DNA of 64,000 nucleotides from Erigeron canadensis (taxonomy: Eukaryota; Streptophyta; Magnoliopsida; Asterales; Asteraceae), in contig NC_057767.1 of NCBI RefSeq assembly GCF_010389155.1, forward strand, positions 22,455,723 to 22,519,722, read 5' to 3'. The notes below the pieces were generated by a model, which ran no database searches, was not told the origin of the DNA, and worked only from the letters and a program-made list of their open reading frames with translations. A program made the translations under genes and the position numbers. Positions 10,057 to 19,778 of the stretch are shown in pieces. Within the stretch, counting starts at the first letter, position 1. Each line of letters begins with the position of its first letter.

Positions 10057-11162
10057 ATGATCCAGATTATACAGATTTATTCTTTGATGGTGATGAGCTC
10101 GAGGAAGGTAAATTTGTTCCTGAACCAAACCTAAACATATTCAAGAAGCCTTATGGGTTTGATGAAGTTTGGGACTCAATTCCTGAAGATCCATCGATTG
10201 AAGAAAGTAGGATGTTAGATCTGAAGAGATCAGATGTTTGGGAAAGAATGCTTCAAGTTCCATTCAGTAGCCAAACTAAAGTTTTACACTTTGTTGTATA
10301 TGCTAAGAATGGTGATGCATTGATTCCTTCTGATTATGAGATTAACTTGACAAGACCATTCAGTCCAAATGATTTTCCAGTTCCTCTCAGAGATGATGAT
10401 CCATTACATGTGGTTGATTGACATGTGCCCGAGAGAAGAATTAATGAATGGATGGTCGATAGGGAAACTTGGAAACCAAATTTGTATTGGACTCATATCT
10501 CAGACAAAGATGCTGCAAAGTACAAGACAATCATATGGAGTTGGTTCTATGATGATGAACTGAAGCTGTTTGTTCTTAAAAGACCAGAAGGTTGTCAGTA
10601 CTTAGCTTGGTGTGAGAGACATTTTAGGAGTTTATGTGAAGAAGACTTACATGAACTTGGAAATAATTGGATTATCAATCCAAGTGATGATGGTTTAGCT
10701 GGTGTTGTCGGTAAGAATCTTCGTAATGATTTCTGGTTGAGAAAGAACATGAAAGATTCAGACAAACCGCAGTTTAAGATTGAACCAAGACCGAAGAAAA
10801 GAGTGGTCAAGCCAGATAAAACTGTTGAGTATGTTCAACATGACGTCAAGTGTATGATCAAAGTCCCTGCCAAGAAACGGGCACAAGACGTCTTGGACAA
10901 GATGGATAATTGGGAAATTGATCGAAACTCTGGTGAAGCGAAGATGTATGCAGACTCGAAGAGGAAGATTTTGTTGAGAAAAGTATATGATCCGATGCAG
11001 TTGGTGAACTTCTCAAGAAATGATCTAAGGAAGTTATACGATACAGAATGTTCATTCTTGCCGTTTTGGAAGCATGAAGAAAGCCGTTATCGTAAGATTC
11101 TTCAACTTTGCTTACATGAAGATATCCATGCAAATAGCAGAAGATTGTTATTTGATGGATGA
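10057..11162 (+). CDS. Copia A 3' ORF, part 3
   Basis: One frame from the proposed acceptor to 11162, broken once by an in-frame TGA at 10419-10421. It encodes about 367 residues. The first third is acidic with FDEVWDSIPEDPSIEE; the middle has a tryptophan-rich region (WSWFYDDELKLFVLKRPEG, YLAWCERHF); the end is basic with a CMIKVPAKKRA segment. I do not recognise the domain. It ends 50 bases before the 3' LTR, so it is the distal part of the element's 3' gene and not a captured host gene in any way I can show. Confidence 0.6.
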
Positions 11163-11201
11163 CCAGATTTTGAAGACTGAAGAAATCGAAGGTGCTGCTG
11201 T

Positions 11202-11213
11202 CAATGGGGAGTT
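11202..11213 (+). other. Copia A polypurine tract
   Basis: AATGGGGAGTT sits directly before the TGTTGATG start of the 3' LTR. It is a weak, short tract compared with AAGGGGGA in Copia B and C. Confidence 0.6.
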
Positions 11214-11855
11214 TGTTGATGCACGTTGATGTGACAACAGCAACTTAGATTTGATCTGTCTTTTAGATTAAGACAATATGTTACTTTATGTCGTATCTAT
11301 ATATATGTAATTGATAGATTATGGACTTTATGTTTTGGTAATGATCGATTACACGTTTTGGTGTTATATATATGTTATGTATGATGTTTGTTGTGTGTTA
11401 TATAAGTACAAACATAATATGTGTTAGGATTCCTTGTTGATGAAACATTTAGGAATATAATCAAGTCTTACATCTAACGAAGATAAGGAATATCTTCGTT
11501 AGAGGCAAACGAAGATAAACTTCGTTTGGTACAAACGAAGATTAACTTCGTTACATGGGCTGGGCTGCTAAGTTCATAAGAACAAAGCCCAGCAAGCCCA
11601 GTTTCGATCTGAAACATATATATACGAATGAATACCCTAAATTGAGGTATGACATTCGACATACACATACACCAGGCGACTAAGTTCGTTCTATAGCTTA
11701 TAGAAATGAATATAGCATCATACGGCTGATTATTTACTTGATAATTAGCGATATACACGATAACTAATCAAACTAGTTATCTCGTGAGGATTCCGCACTC
11801 ACGACATAACAATAGACGATCTTGAGAGCGATCTGTAGCTATCGAGGGACTCACA
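11214..11855 (+). repeat. Copia A 3' LTR, full length
   Basis: It starts TGTTGATGCACG and ends ACTCACA just before TTATG at 11856-11860, matching TTATG at 941-945. The length is 642 bp. It has TATATA-rich promoter-like stretches near 11296-11385, the AACGAAGATA/TATCTTCGTT palindrome at 11476-11500, and a U5-like part (11545-11855) with no counterpart in the 5' LTR. An earlier end at about 11543 is possible but gives no target duplication. Confidence 0.62.
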
Positions 11856-11860
11856 TTATG

Positions 11861-13000
11861 TTTAGGTAGATTCAACAAAGAACAGGCTAACGACAACATG
11901 TTTTCTATTGTTTCTTGCACTAAAAGTGAGTGCAACGTAAGGGTTTTAGACGGGAGGTTCACTAACTAGTGTAGTTAGCTACTAAGCACATTACAAAACA
12001 TGCACATAACAAATTTTACGAAACACAGGGTGAAACACACAAAGAACAAAGGTTTAATTCTAAATTTGCCTCTTCTTCATCTAGAAAACAGCAGAACGAT
12101 CAACCAGGACAAGTTCTAGAATCAACGCTATCACCAGCATACTCATAGCAAATGAAATAACTCGGAAATGGAAAATCAACCTCAAACTTGCACATCATAG
12201 TTCAGTGCTAAAAGAGAGACCCTTACTTCCGTATAAATCCAAAAGCCTAAGAGATGGACAAATTTACAAGGCTAATACTTCCAAAACCGTACACCTATCA
12301 TAACTAGCAATGAATTTATTATCTCACAATTTGGTATTTTGGTGCTATAAGCATGCTAGCAATGTTATTAATCCAGAAGGGATTGCCACGTTAATCAGTC
12401 AAAACACATTCCACAGATTAAAAGTTGTACCAAGGGTGTAGTTACATTGCTCATTAAAATATATAATTAGGTGACAAAAGCAATTAACTACAAGGACAAG
12501 CATGCAAAATCTTCAAAAATACCCGGCTTTTTCCTATTACCCCCCCCCCCCCCCCCCCCCACCCATACTTGATTTGGACAATGTCCTCAATGTCCAATAA
12601 CAACACCAACTAAGGAAAATAGGGAAAAGTAAACTAAAAAGCAAAATAAGGACAAGAAAAACCTGCCGGGTATATGTGGTGTTCCATGCACGAATGATGC
12701 AAACAAAAATATGAGCGCTGAACTTACTGCCAGCATATGCAAATGACAACCTTGCTATCACACATGAACACAAATAAAAGCCAACATCATAAAATCAAGT
12801 CAAACCTGCAACATTATTTCCTACTACTAATGGACATGGGAAAGAAAATACACTGTCTCATCACCCCGAAGGGTGGATACAAACCAACCAAATGAAAATT
12901 AAAAAGTACGAAAAGTTAAATTGTTCAAACAAATAATACAAGCCATCGAATAAAGCTGACTGACGGCTTCAAGTCTTCAATCCTGCAAACAAATCACTGT
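11861..13000 (-). other. Athila non-coding region downstream of the ATHILA-type ORF
   Basis: No ORF of interest. A run of 20 C at 12541-12560 (20 G on the element's strand) is followed on the plus strand by ACCCATACTTGATTTGGACA and a duplicated AATGTCC. On the element's sense strand this reads as a GGACATT-type segment leading into a G tract, an arrangement I associate with Athila-lineage elements downstream of their last ORF. The remainder is AT-rich and featureless. Confidence 0.5.
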
Positions 13001-13198
13001 GGAGGAGGATGAGGTGGATAATGTTGGTAACCAGGAATGTTACCATAATCAAAGAAAGAACCCACCACATGCTCAGCAAAGGTCGGCTCAGCAGCTCCTG
13101 CCTGGCTCACGTCCATACCTGCATAAGTACCTGTATAACTAACAAATCGGACCGACATATCCCGTCCCAATGCACCTGGATTGTGACGTGGAGGCTCC

Positions 13199-14419
13199 TC
13201 AACCTGATGCTCCGGAGGAAAGTGGAAACCTCCTAACTCGCCGGTGAGGGATAGACATAGAGGGGGGCTGATAATCCGGAAGATCTGTGGGTGGGCTAAA
13301 ATCCTGCCTTCTCAACTGTGCCTCCCACATAGGCTGATAACGCCATGAATCATAAACCACTCTCCCCATGCCAGAACCAACCATAGTCATATTATTCCCC
13401 ACCTGCTCACGAAAATCATCCATGCGGGAGTGGAATGACTGCTGAGACTCGAAATCCTATCAACAACAGACTGAAGAGAGGTGAGATCAAAACCTGTGGG
13501 AACAACAGAAGAAGAAGAAGAAGCTCCCGCAGTAGAAGTGGCACGATGCTTAGGGCGTCTAACCAGTTCCTCCTCCGCTGCCTCCTCCATCTCTTCATCA
13601 GTATCTTCACCATCATCACCTTCCTCGCCCTCAGGGGCGGCATCACCAAAATCAATCAAAGAGTAAAAACCTCTATTGGTTTGAGGCTTAAGTAACCCAA
13701 ACTGCTTCAAATCCGGATACTCAAACGGTTTTATAGGCTTCCAATTCAAGTTAAAAATCATGTTCGCTCGATCCCCTTCACAACCAAAGAATTTCACCAA
13801 TCTTGTGACATAATGGCCACAAACAAGCTTCCTGTCCCTCATGCCTCGGGTGCCCATGTGCTTCGCCACCATGTACGGGGCACAAGCTAATCTATACGGG
13901 GAACCCTCATGAAAAAGTCTCAACAACTACATATCCTCCAAATAAACCTTGTCCTGCTGATTTGATCGTTGGACAACCAAGTATGTAATCATCTTTAAAA
14001 ACAACCTCAAAACAGGTGAGTTAATTGAGTTCACCCTTGACTTACAACTCCAAGTCTCCCCAGAAATCTGTGTGTAGTACGACTTCTGTCTACCATCTGG
14101 GAATCCCAACCCGGTACGAGCCCCCATTCTTAAAACTTTCCTAAACAATGGATTATTATCTACCAACTCCATACTGTACATCCCGGTAGCAATCCCAAAT
14201 TCAACAATGGTTAAAGATCGATCTCTTCCCCCACAACGAAAATGTATGCATTTCTCATCAAAAATGTTTTTCACTTTGTCAATGGTGCTCACATTGATAG
14301 TTGAAAAGAATTCCAAACACCATTCCTTGCAAACCATTTCCCTATTTCCAAAAACGTCTATCCACATTCGAAATTCTTGGTCAACAGGGTTACCATTCAC
14401 ATCATTTTCCATACCCACC
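13199..14419 (-). pseudogene. ATHILA-family ORF, distal part, cut by the Copia B insertion
   Basis: Reading leftward from the insertion point, the segment has WCLEFFSTI, IHFRCGGRDRSLTIVEFG and GMYS motifs that fit the ATHILA ORF-1 family, then a retained YVGGH-like GHYVTRLVKFFG region, an acidic GEEGDDGEDTDEEMEE stretch and a poly-Ser segment. An in-frame TAG lies at about 13927-13929 and a frameshift near 13430 moves the end to the frame closing at 13199. Its upstream part is at 26553-27301, and the frame reads through once Copia B and one CCACC copy are removed. The function in Athila elements is unknown; it occupies the env-like position after pol. Confidence 0.75.
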
Positions 14420-14756
14420 TGTTAGAAATCCAAAAATAGTGATAAATTGTAATTAAGATTGTGGACTTGTTGTTAAAACATAGATATATGATAACTAAGG
14501 ATGAGGAGCTAAATATAAAGTTTAGCATGTGTAAGGACTTATAGTATAAATACTCCTCATTCCTTAAGCATCATATAAATACATGTACATATAACTATTT
14601 CAATAACAACCATCATAATTTCCTTACACCTCTGTCCGTCTCAAAACACACACACACATACTTTCTCTCAATACACACACTAAACACACCAAGAACACAC
14701 ACACTTACGTCCACCATTGTTGAGATCGAATCTAAAGCAGAAATCGTGTTATTACA
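14420..14756 (+). repeat. Copia B 5' LTR
   Basis: TG...CA ends; contains AGTATAAATACTCC (TATA-like, about 14545) with CA-rich sequence 100 bases downstream. The primer site TGGTATCAGAGC follows at 14759-14770. Confidence 0.95.
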
Positions 14757-14758
14757 TG

Positions 14759-14770
14759 TGGTATCAGAGC
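14759..14770 (+). other. Copia B primer-binding site
   Basis: TGGTATCAGAGC, the standard plant Copia site complementary to the 3' end of initiator tRNA-Met, two bases after the LTR. Confidence 0.93.
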
Positions 14771-15198
14771 AAACATCACTTCGATATCGATCCATAACTG
14801 ATTTCGATCTCAATTTCATCAAAAATCAAATTCAAAAAACCGTTTTTCATACCGTCCCCTGTTTCATCATTTTTCATCGTTTAAATCACATAAAATCATC
14901 AATTTTTGTTCAAATTTAGATTCCTTATAGCCTAAAACATAATCCTGTTAAGTTTCAAGTTTCAATTCGATATAGAACTCGAGATTGAATTTTTAGATTT
15001 TGGCGCTCAAATTTTAGGAATTTGATTCTGTTGTGTTTTTAGCTGAATTTTGTTCAAGGATTTGTTGCGGACGTGAAAACAAATAGTTTGCAAGTGTTTT
15101 CAAGTTCTAACTCCAAGTAATTCGAAAGATTGAAGTTTTAAAAGTCGTTAATGGAGTTTCTGAAAATGTGTTGTTATCTGATGAAGAAGATGATGCCA

Positions 15199-15957
15199 GA
15201 ACGATCTTCATAATATCATCTTAGTGCTTGATTACCCACTTTTCATACTTTGTGTGTTGTGGCTTGTAGGACGATCTTCACAAAATCGTTCTAGCAAGTG
15301 GTTGTGGTGTGAAGAGTTTGATTGTGGCTAACTAATCCGAAAGGATTGGTTTTGGTCAATTCAAAGTGTTTATACTTTGAAAATTAAGGCAGAAAACTAA
15401 GACGATCTTGCCAAGATTATCTCAGTTACCTTACTCTAGGACGATCTTGCCCAAGATCGTCTCAGTGTCTGTTAAAAGTTGGTGTGTTTTGGTTGTTTAA
15501 TCGAAGTTGTTGTGATTGGGAATCACAAAATTCCTGGGTAACTGATCATTCTTGATTGGTTTTGCTCAAATTCATTCCTTCCAAATTCATACTGAAACTC
15601 TGTCAAATTTTTCAAAAAATACTTAGATAAATTCTCAGTATCCGAAGACGATCTTCATCTCAAGACCGTCTCATTTTCCCTTCAAAATTCTAAGACGATC
15701 TTAAACAAGATCTTTTCATTTCCAAGTCTTTCATTTCTCGATTTTCATTTTCAATTCCTTCAATTCTCATTTTAAAAAAATCCAAAAACATATTCCCATT
15801 TTCAACTAAATTTCAATTTCATTTCATACTTAGACAAATTCCACTGAATTTTTTACAAGACGATCTTCCATTCAATCGTCTTGCTTCTTTCTTCAAATCT
15901 AGGACGATCTTCCAAAAACGATCTTCACCTAGAACGATCTTCATCAAGATCGTTTCA
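15199..15957 (+). repeat. Hairpin array GACGATCTT/AAGATCGTC in the Copia B 5' leader
   Basis: The leader from 14771 to 16013 has no ORF. From 15199 it carries eight or nine GACGATCTT or ACGATCTT copies, most followed within 3-9 bases by an inverted partner such as AAGATCGTC, AATCGTC or AAGATCGTTTC. The best is at 15440-15461: a 9-bp perfect stem with loop GCCC. Others are near 15271, 15401, 15656, 15690, 15860, 15903 and 15932. Spacing is irregular (30-180 bases), so it is a dispersed family and not a tandem satellite. Confidence 0.88.
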
Positions 15958-16013
15958 CTTCTAATTTTTACAACTCTTATTTCATTTCAAGTTTCAAAAC
16001 AAATCTCTTTCAA

Positions 16014-17363
16014 ATGGCTTCTCGTGAAGCATTGGCATTGGGTTCCGATACAAGACCTCCAGTTCTCTACCGTGGTTCTTATGGACTATGGAAGAAAAGA
16101 TTCATGGACTATGTGGAATGTCAACCAAATGGTCACCTACTTAAAGATTCCATTCTTAATGAACTTGCAGTTCATCGCCATCCCACTACCGGTGCAATAC
16201 TCACTCTTGATCTTTTGAATGCTGAACAAAAAGATCGAACAGCTGCAGATAACAAAGCTAGATCATGCTTATACAAAGCACTACCAGATGAAATCTATGG
16301 TTCTGTTGATTCTTATGATACAGCCAAGGAGATATGGGATGAGGTGGCAAGACAAATGGAAGGATCTGACTTGACTTCAACAATAAGATTGACAAATGTG
16401 TTGACTGAGTTTGACAACTTCAGCAAATTGCCAAATGAATCTATAGAGGCTGTCTACTGTAGATTCTGCAATGTCATAAATGAACTTAGGAAGAACAATG
16501 TCAAGAAATCAGAGATTGAGTTAAATATCAAATTCATCAAAGCTCTTGGTCCTGAATGGGAAGATTTTGGAACACAGATTAAGCAACATCAAAATCTGGC
16601 CAAGTTCACCATCCATAATCTTCATGAATCCTTCAAACTCAATGAACATCAAGTCCTAAACAAAGCTTCATCAAACAAAATGCCAGAAGTTGTATCTTCT
16701 GATCCTTTGGCATTTATTGTTGAAAAGAAGGTTTCTGAAGCTCTTAAAAGGCAAATGGTAGTTGTTTCTTCATCTGATGAGGAGGGAGATGATATGATGG
16801 CTACAAGAGATGGTGTCTCAGATGAACTATATCAAGCTCTTGCCGCGGTAACTAAGCATTACAAGAAAAAGTTCTACAAAGCGAGGCCAACAAACAACAA
16901 TCTCTGCACTTCTTCCACAAGTGCATTTCCCAAGAAGGATCACTATCAGTCTAAGAATTATGAACAAGGTGAATCAGCCAGATCAAAGCATATTGAAAAG
17001 AAAGAAGGCTATGAGAAACAAGTTGTTGAGAAGGGTAAAGCATCTGACAAAAAGTGCTACAATTGTGGTATTCCTGGTTATTTTGCTATTGATTGCAAAC
17101 AACCTCGTAAGCGGAACTATGAGTACTACAAGCAGAAGATGTTATTAGCCAAGCAAGTGGAAGCTGGTCATGCATTGCTTGCTGAAGATGACAAATGGCT
17201 ATTGCTCTCAGATGATGAAGATGAAGATCTTTCTGCTAATGTTTGCTTTATGGCGAGGTTGGCCAAGAACAAAGCTTTTGAGGCTGAAAGCACTGATGAT
17301 GAGTACCCTGATGATGAGGTAAATCTTAACTCTACTTTTTCATTAGTTAGAGATAAAGAGTGA
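16014..17363 (+). CDS. gag: Copia B gag
   Basis: 449 residues. The UBN2-type capsid domain covers about residues 20-220 (YGLWKKRFMDYV, AKEIWDEVARQMEGS). The zinc knuckle is CYNCGIPGYFAIDC at about residues 348-361: the histidine of CCHC is tyrosine, which would disable zinc binding and could arise from a single C-to-T change (CAT to TAT). The start ATG at 16014 follows the hairpin leader. The frame stops at 17363, but coiled-coil-like sequence continues in other frames to 19768. Confidence 0.9.
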   Translation: MASREALALGSDTRPPVLYRGSYGLWKKRFMDYVECQPNGHLLKDSILNELAVHRHPTTGAILTLDLLNAEQKDRTAADNKARSCLYKALPDEIYGSVDSYDTAKEIWDEVARQMEGSDLTSTIRLTNVLTEFDNFSKLPNESIEAVYCRFCNVINELRKNNVKKSEIELNIKFIKALGPEWEDFGTQIKQHQNLAKFTIHNLHESFKLNEHQVLNKASSNKMPEVVSSDPLAFIVEKKVSEALKRQMVVVSSSDEEGDDMMATRDGVSDELYQALAAVTKHYKKKFYKARPTNNNLCTSSTSAFPKKDHYQSKNYEQGESARSKHIEKKEGYEKQVVEKGKASDKKCYNCGIPGYFAIDCKQPRKRNYEYYKQKMLLAKQVEAGHALLAEDDKWLLLSDDEDEDLSANVCFMARLAKNKAFEAESTDDEYPDDEVNLNSTFSLVRDKE

Positions 17364-19768
17364 CTTAATTTAGCTCTATCTAACTTGACAACTCATATTA
17401 AGACTTTAACCAACAAAAACAAAAATTTGCAAAATAGTATTTCATTATCTAAAAGTGAATTTTCAAAACTTCTTGAAGAATATTCAAAATTACTTTTTGA
17501 TCATGATACTATTAAACAAGACTTAATCATATAAAGAAAAGATGTTGGTTAAAGAATGTGAGTTAAATGCCTCTCTTGATTCTAAGTTAGTACAAAAATG
17601 TCTTAATCTTGAGAAGACCATTCAAGATCTTGAAAAAGCCAATCAAGATCTTGAAATTCAAAAGACCAATGAATGGCTTCGGGCAAATGCTAGACAAATG
17701 GATGTTGATATTCTCAATAAGAAGCTTCAAGAAGCTAAACCAAACAACGTTGAACTCGAAAGGAAGATTTCTGACTTAAATCATACTTGTTTTCTAAAAG
17801 CCGTTGAGATTGGAAATCTTGAAAAACAAGTTGAGGAATGTAAAAAGAATATACTTTTCTATCAAGAGAAGTTATATAAAGTTGAACAAAACCCTCTCTT
17901 GGATTTCACTGCCTATTTTAACAAGTCGAAAATTGCAAAAGATGATCTTCTTCTCGGGTTGGGATTTGAGAATATCACACCATTGCAAAAACCCAAGGAT
18001 GAAGTAGAACCTTTGTATGATGAAAAATTTCTTCGACTTGGTATGGTACAATAATTTATTCGTCCATTGGATAACGAATTTGAGACCGATGAAATTGAGA
18101 AACCAACAGATGAATTTTTGGTTAATTATGATGCTCTAAATGCTTCTTACAAAACAAAAGAGTCTTCAATTTTTAAATTGGAAGAAATTGCATCGAATTT
18201 TCAAAACCAAGAATCTGTTAGTCCTTCACCTAAACCTACTAAAATGTATATTCCATCAACATTTTTGGAAAAACAAATAGACAGTTTACAACAAAAGGTG
18301 GATTCTCAACAAAAAGTCATTGATCATCTCAAGTCTCAAAATCCAAGTTCAGATGATAAATTGGTTATTGTACATGCTAAGAAAGCTTGTGTGAATGTTT
18401 CTACTCAAACTGACCTAAGTGCTTTAGTAGACCATTCCACCCAGACTATTTGTGTTTCATCAACCAATACATCCACACAAACCCTGACTGATTCTCTTGA
18501 ATATTCATGTCAAAATGCTGCTACTATTATAGCTGATAATTATGTGCAATTTGATTTATCTAATGACGAACTTGCACATAGTTTAGTTTTGATATGGTAC
18601 TTCTATAAGTTTTTCACTTGTGATACTCTTGATGAGTTAGTTGTTCACCCTATGCTTAGTGCTAGTATAGGTGTTGATACTTCTACTCAAATTTCTTGTG
18701 AAACCAAAGATGTGTCAGTTCAAGTTGAAACTACTCATGATGTGAAGTTGGATCCCAAGATTCCTGATTTTTTAAAAATTTCAAAAGAATTTAAAACTAA
18801 TCAACCTCCGGTGAAATTCTTCACAAAAGATGATTTTGATAAATTAATGGAGGGAGAATATGTTTTTGTTCAGAACTGAGAAAAAGATTGAATCTATCAA
18901 AATCAAAGTTGAAACAAATGAGGAATCTCAAAACTCATTTTCCAAAGCTCCAACTTCATATTATTCAAAGGATCGAGTTAAGCCAAAACTTGTCAAGACT
19001 GAAACAAAGAATCATACCCCAGTCAAACATGTCAAGAAGAAACAAGCTGAGACCACACCAAGATCAAAATATCATAAAGTGAAACTTCCGAAAGACTATC
19101 CCAATGCTTCTCCTTTTAACTCCTAATCTAGATCTTTATATAAGGTGTCTAAGTCTAGCTTAGGGTTGCTAAATAAGGACACATCGAATGGTTCAACTAG
19201 ATATAGGGATAGATATGGATGGTTTTCTCATGATAAACCAAAGAAGCAAGAAGTTTCCTTACCAACAAAAGACTCTAAAAGGATGAAAGTGTTCAAAAAT
19301 CCTCGTTCTAATCTTCTTAGTGTCAATTCAACAGGTGGAAAGAGCTTAATTAGTGATACTAAATGGGTTGCTAAGTCATTAGAACCTAAGATCACTAGTA
19401 AGCATGTTGAGGAAAAGAAGAACAGGAAGAGGAGAAAGAGTCATAATAGGAAGAAGAGAGTTCCTATTGATTTGAACAATTCATCTTTGGAAAACAAAGT
19501 TAATTATGCCAAGGCAATGCCTTGTGGGTCTATAAACAATTTTAATTCTCGTGCTTGTGTGAATGATTTGAATGCTGATAGACATGTTACTTTTAATTCT
19601 AATGTGAATGTGTGTACCTTTTATCCAAATGTGCTTATTGATGATGTGCTTGTTAATGCTTATGTAGATTCTAAAGCATGTTTGTATGCATTTCTTAAGT
19701 TATATACCCTGCCTGTGTTAACTAACCACAAAGGACCCGTCTTCAAGTGGGTACCTAAAGTCGGTTAA
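17364..19768 (+). pseudogene. gag: Copia B gag C-terminal extension, fragmented
   Basis: Successive pieces at about 17370-17534, 17542-18054, 18067-18879 and 18860-19768 encode one long Lys/Glu-rich, heptad-like and then basic protein, interrupted by in-frame TAA at 18052-18054 and 19124-19126 and by two frame changes. Between 18390 and 18735 the motif (V)STQT or SVQV recurs five or more times. The last piece ends WVPKVG then TAA, just before the protease, as in Copia A. Long coiled-coil gag tails are typical of SIRE/Maximus elements. Confidence 0.78.
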
Positions 19769-19778
19769 ATTTCTTTGA

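Larger units (their letters stand above)
946..11855 (+). mobile_element. Copia A: SIRE-like Ty1/Copia retrotransposon with 3' accessory ORF
   Basis: The two ends share about 320 bp of near-identical sequence starting TGTTGATGCACG (946 and 11214). A tRNA-Met-type primer-binding site, gag, protease, integrase, part of RT, a 3' ORF and a purine-rich tract lie between, in Copia order (integrase before RT). A 5-bp duplication TTATG flanks it (941-945, 11856-11860). By eye the paired LTR parts differ at about 8 of 318 positions, so the insertion is fairly recent. It cannot be autonomous: RT is cut short after the YVDD region, RNase H is absent, and gag, pol and the 3' ORF carry frameshifts and stops. 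The right boundary depends on the TTATG match, and the two LTRs differ in length. Confidence 0.8.

Noticed and set aside
8040..11162. Calling the Copia A 3' ORF a viral envelope gene
   Set aside because: No signal peptide, transmembrane segment or fusion-type motif is visible; only position resembles env.
11543..11550. Copia A 3' LTR ending at GTTACA near 11543, with equal LTR lengths
   Set aside because: It gives no flanking duplication, whereas the longer LTR ending at 11855 gives TTATG on both sides. Kept as an alternative.
13435..13695. Plus-strand ORFs across the ATHILA region
   Set aside because: They are shadows of the minus-strand acidic and poly-Ser coding sequence.
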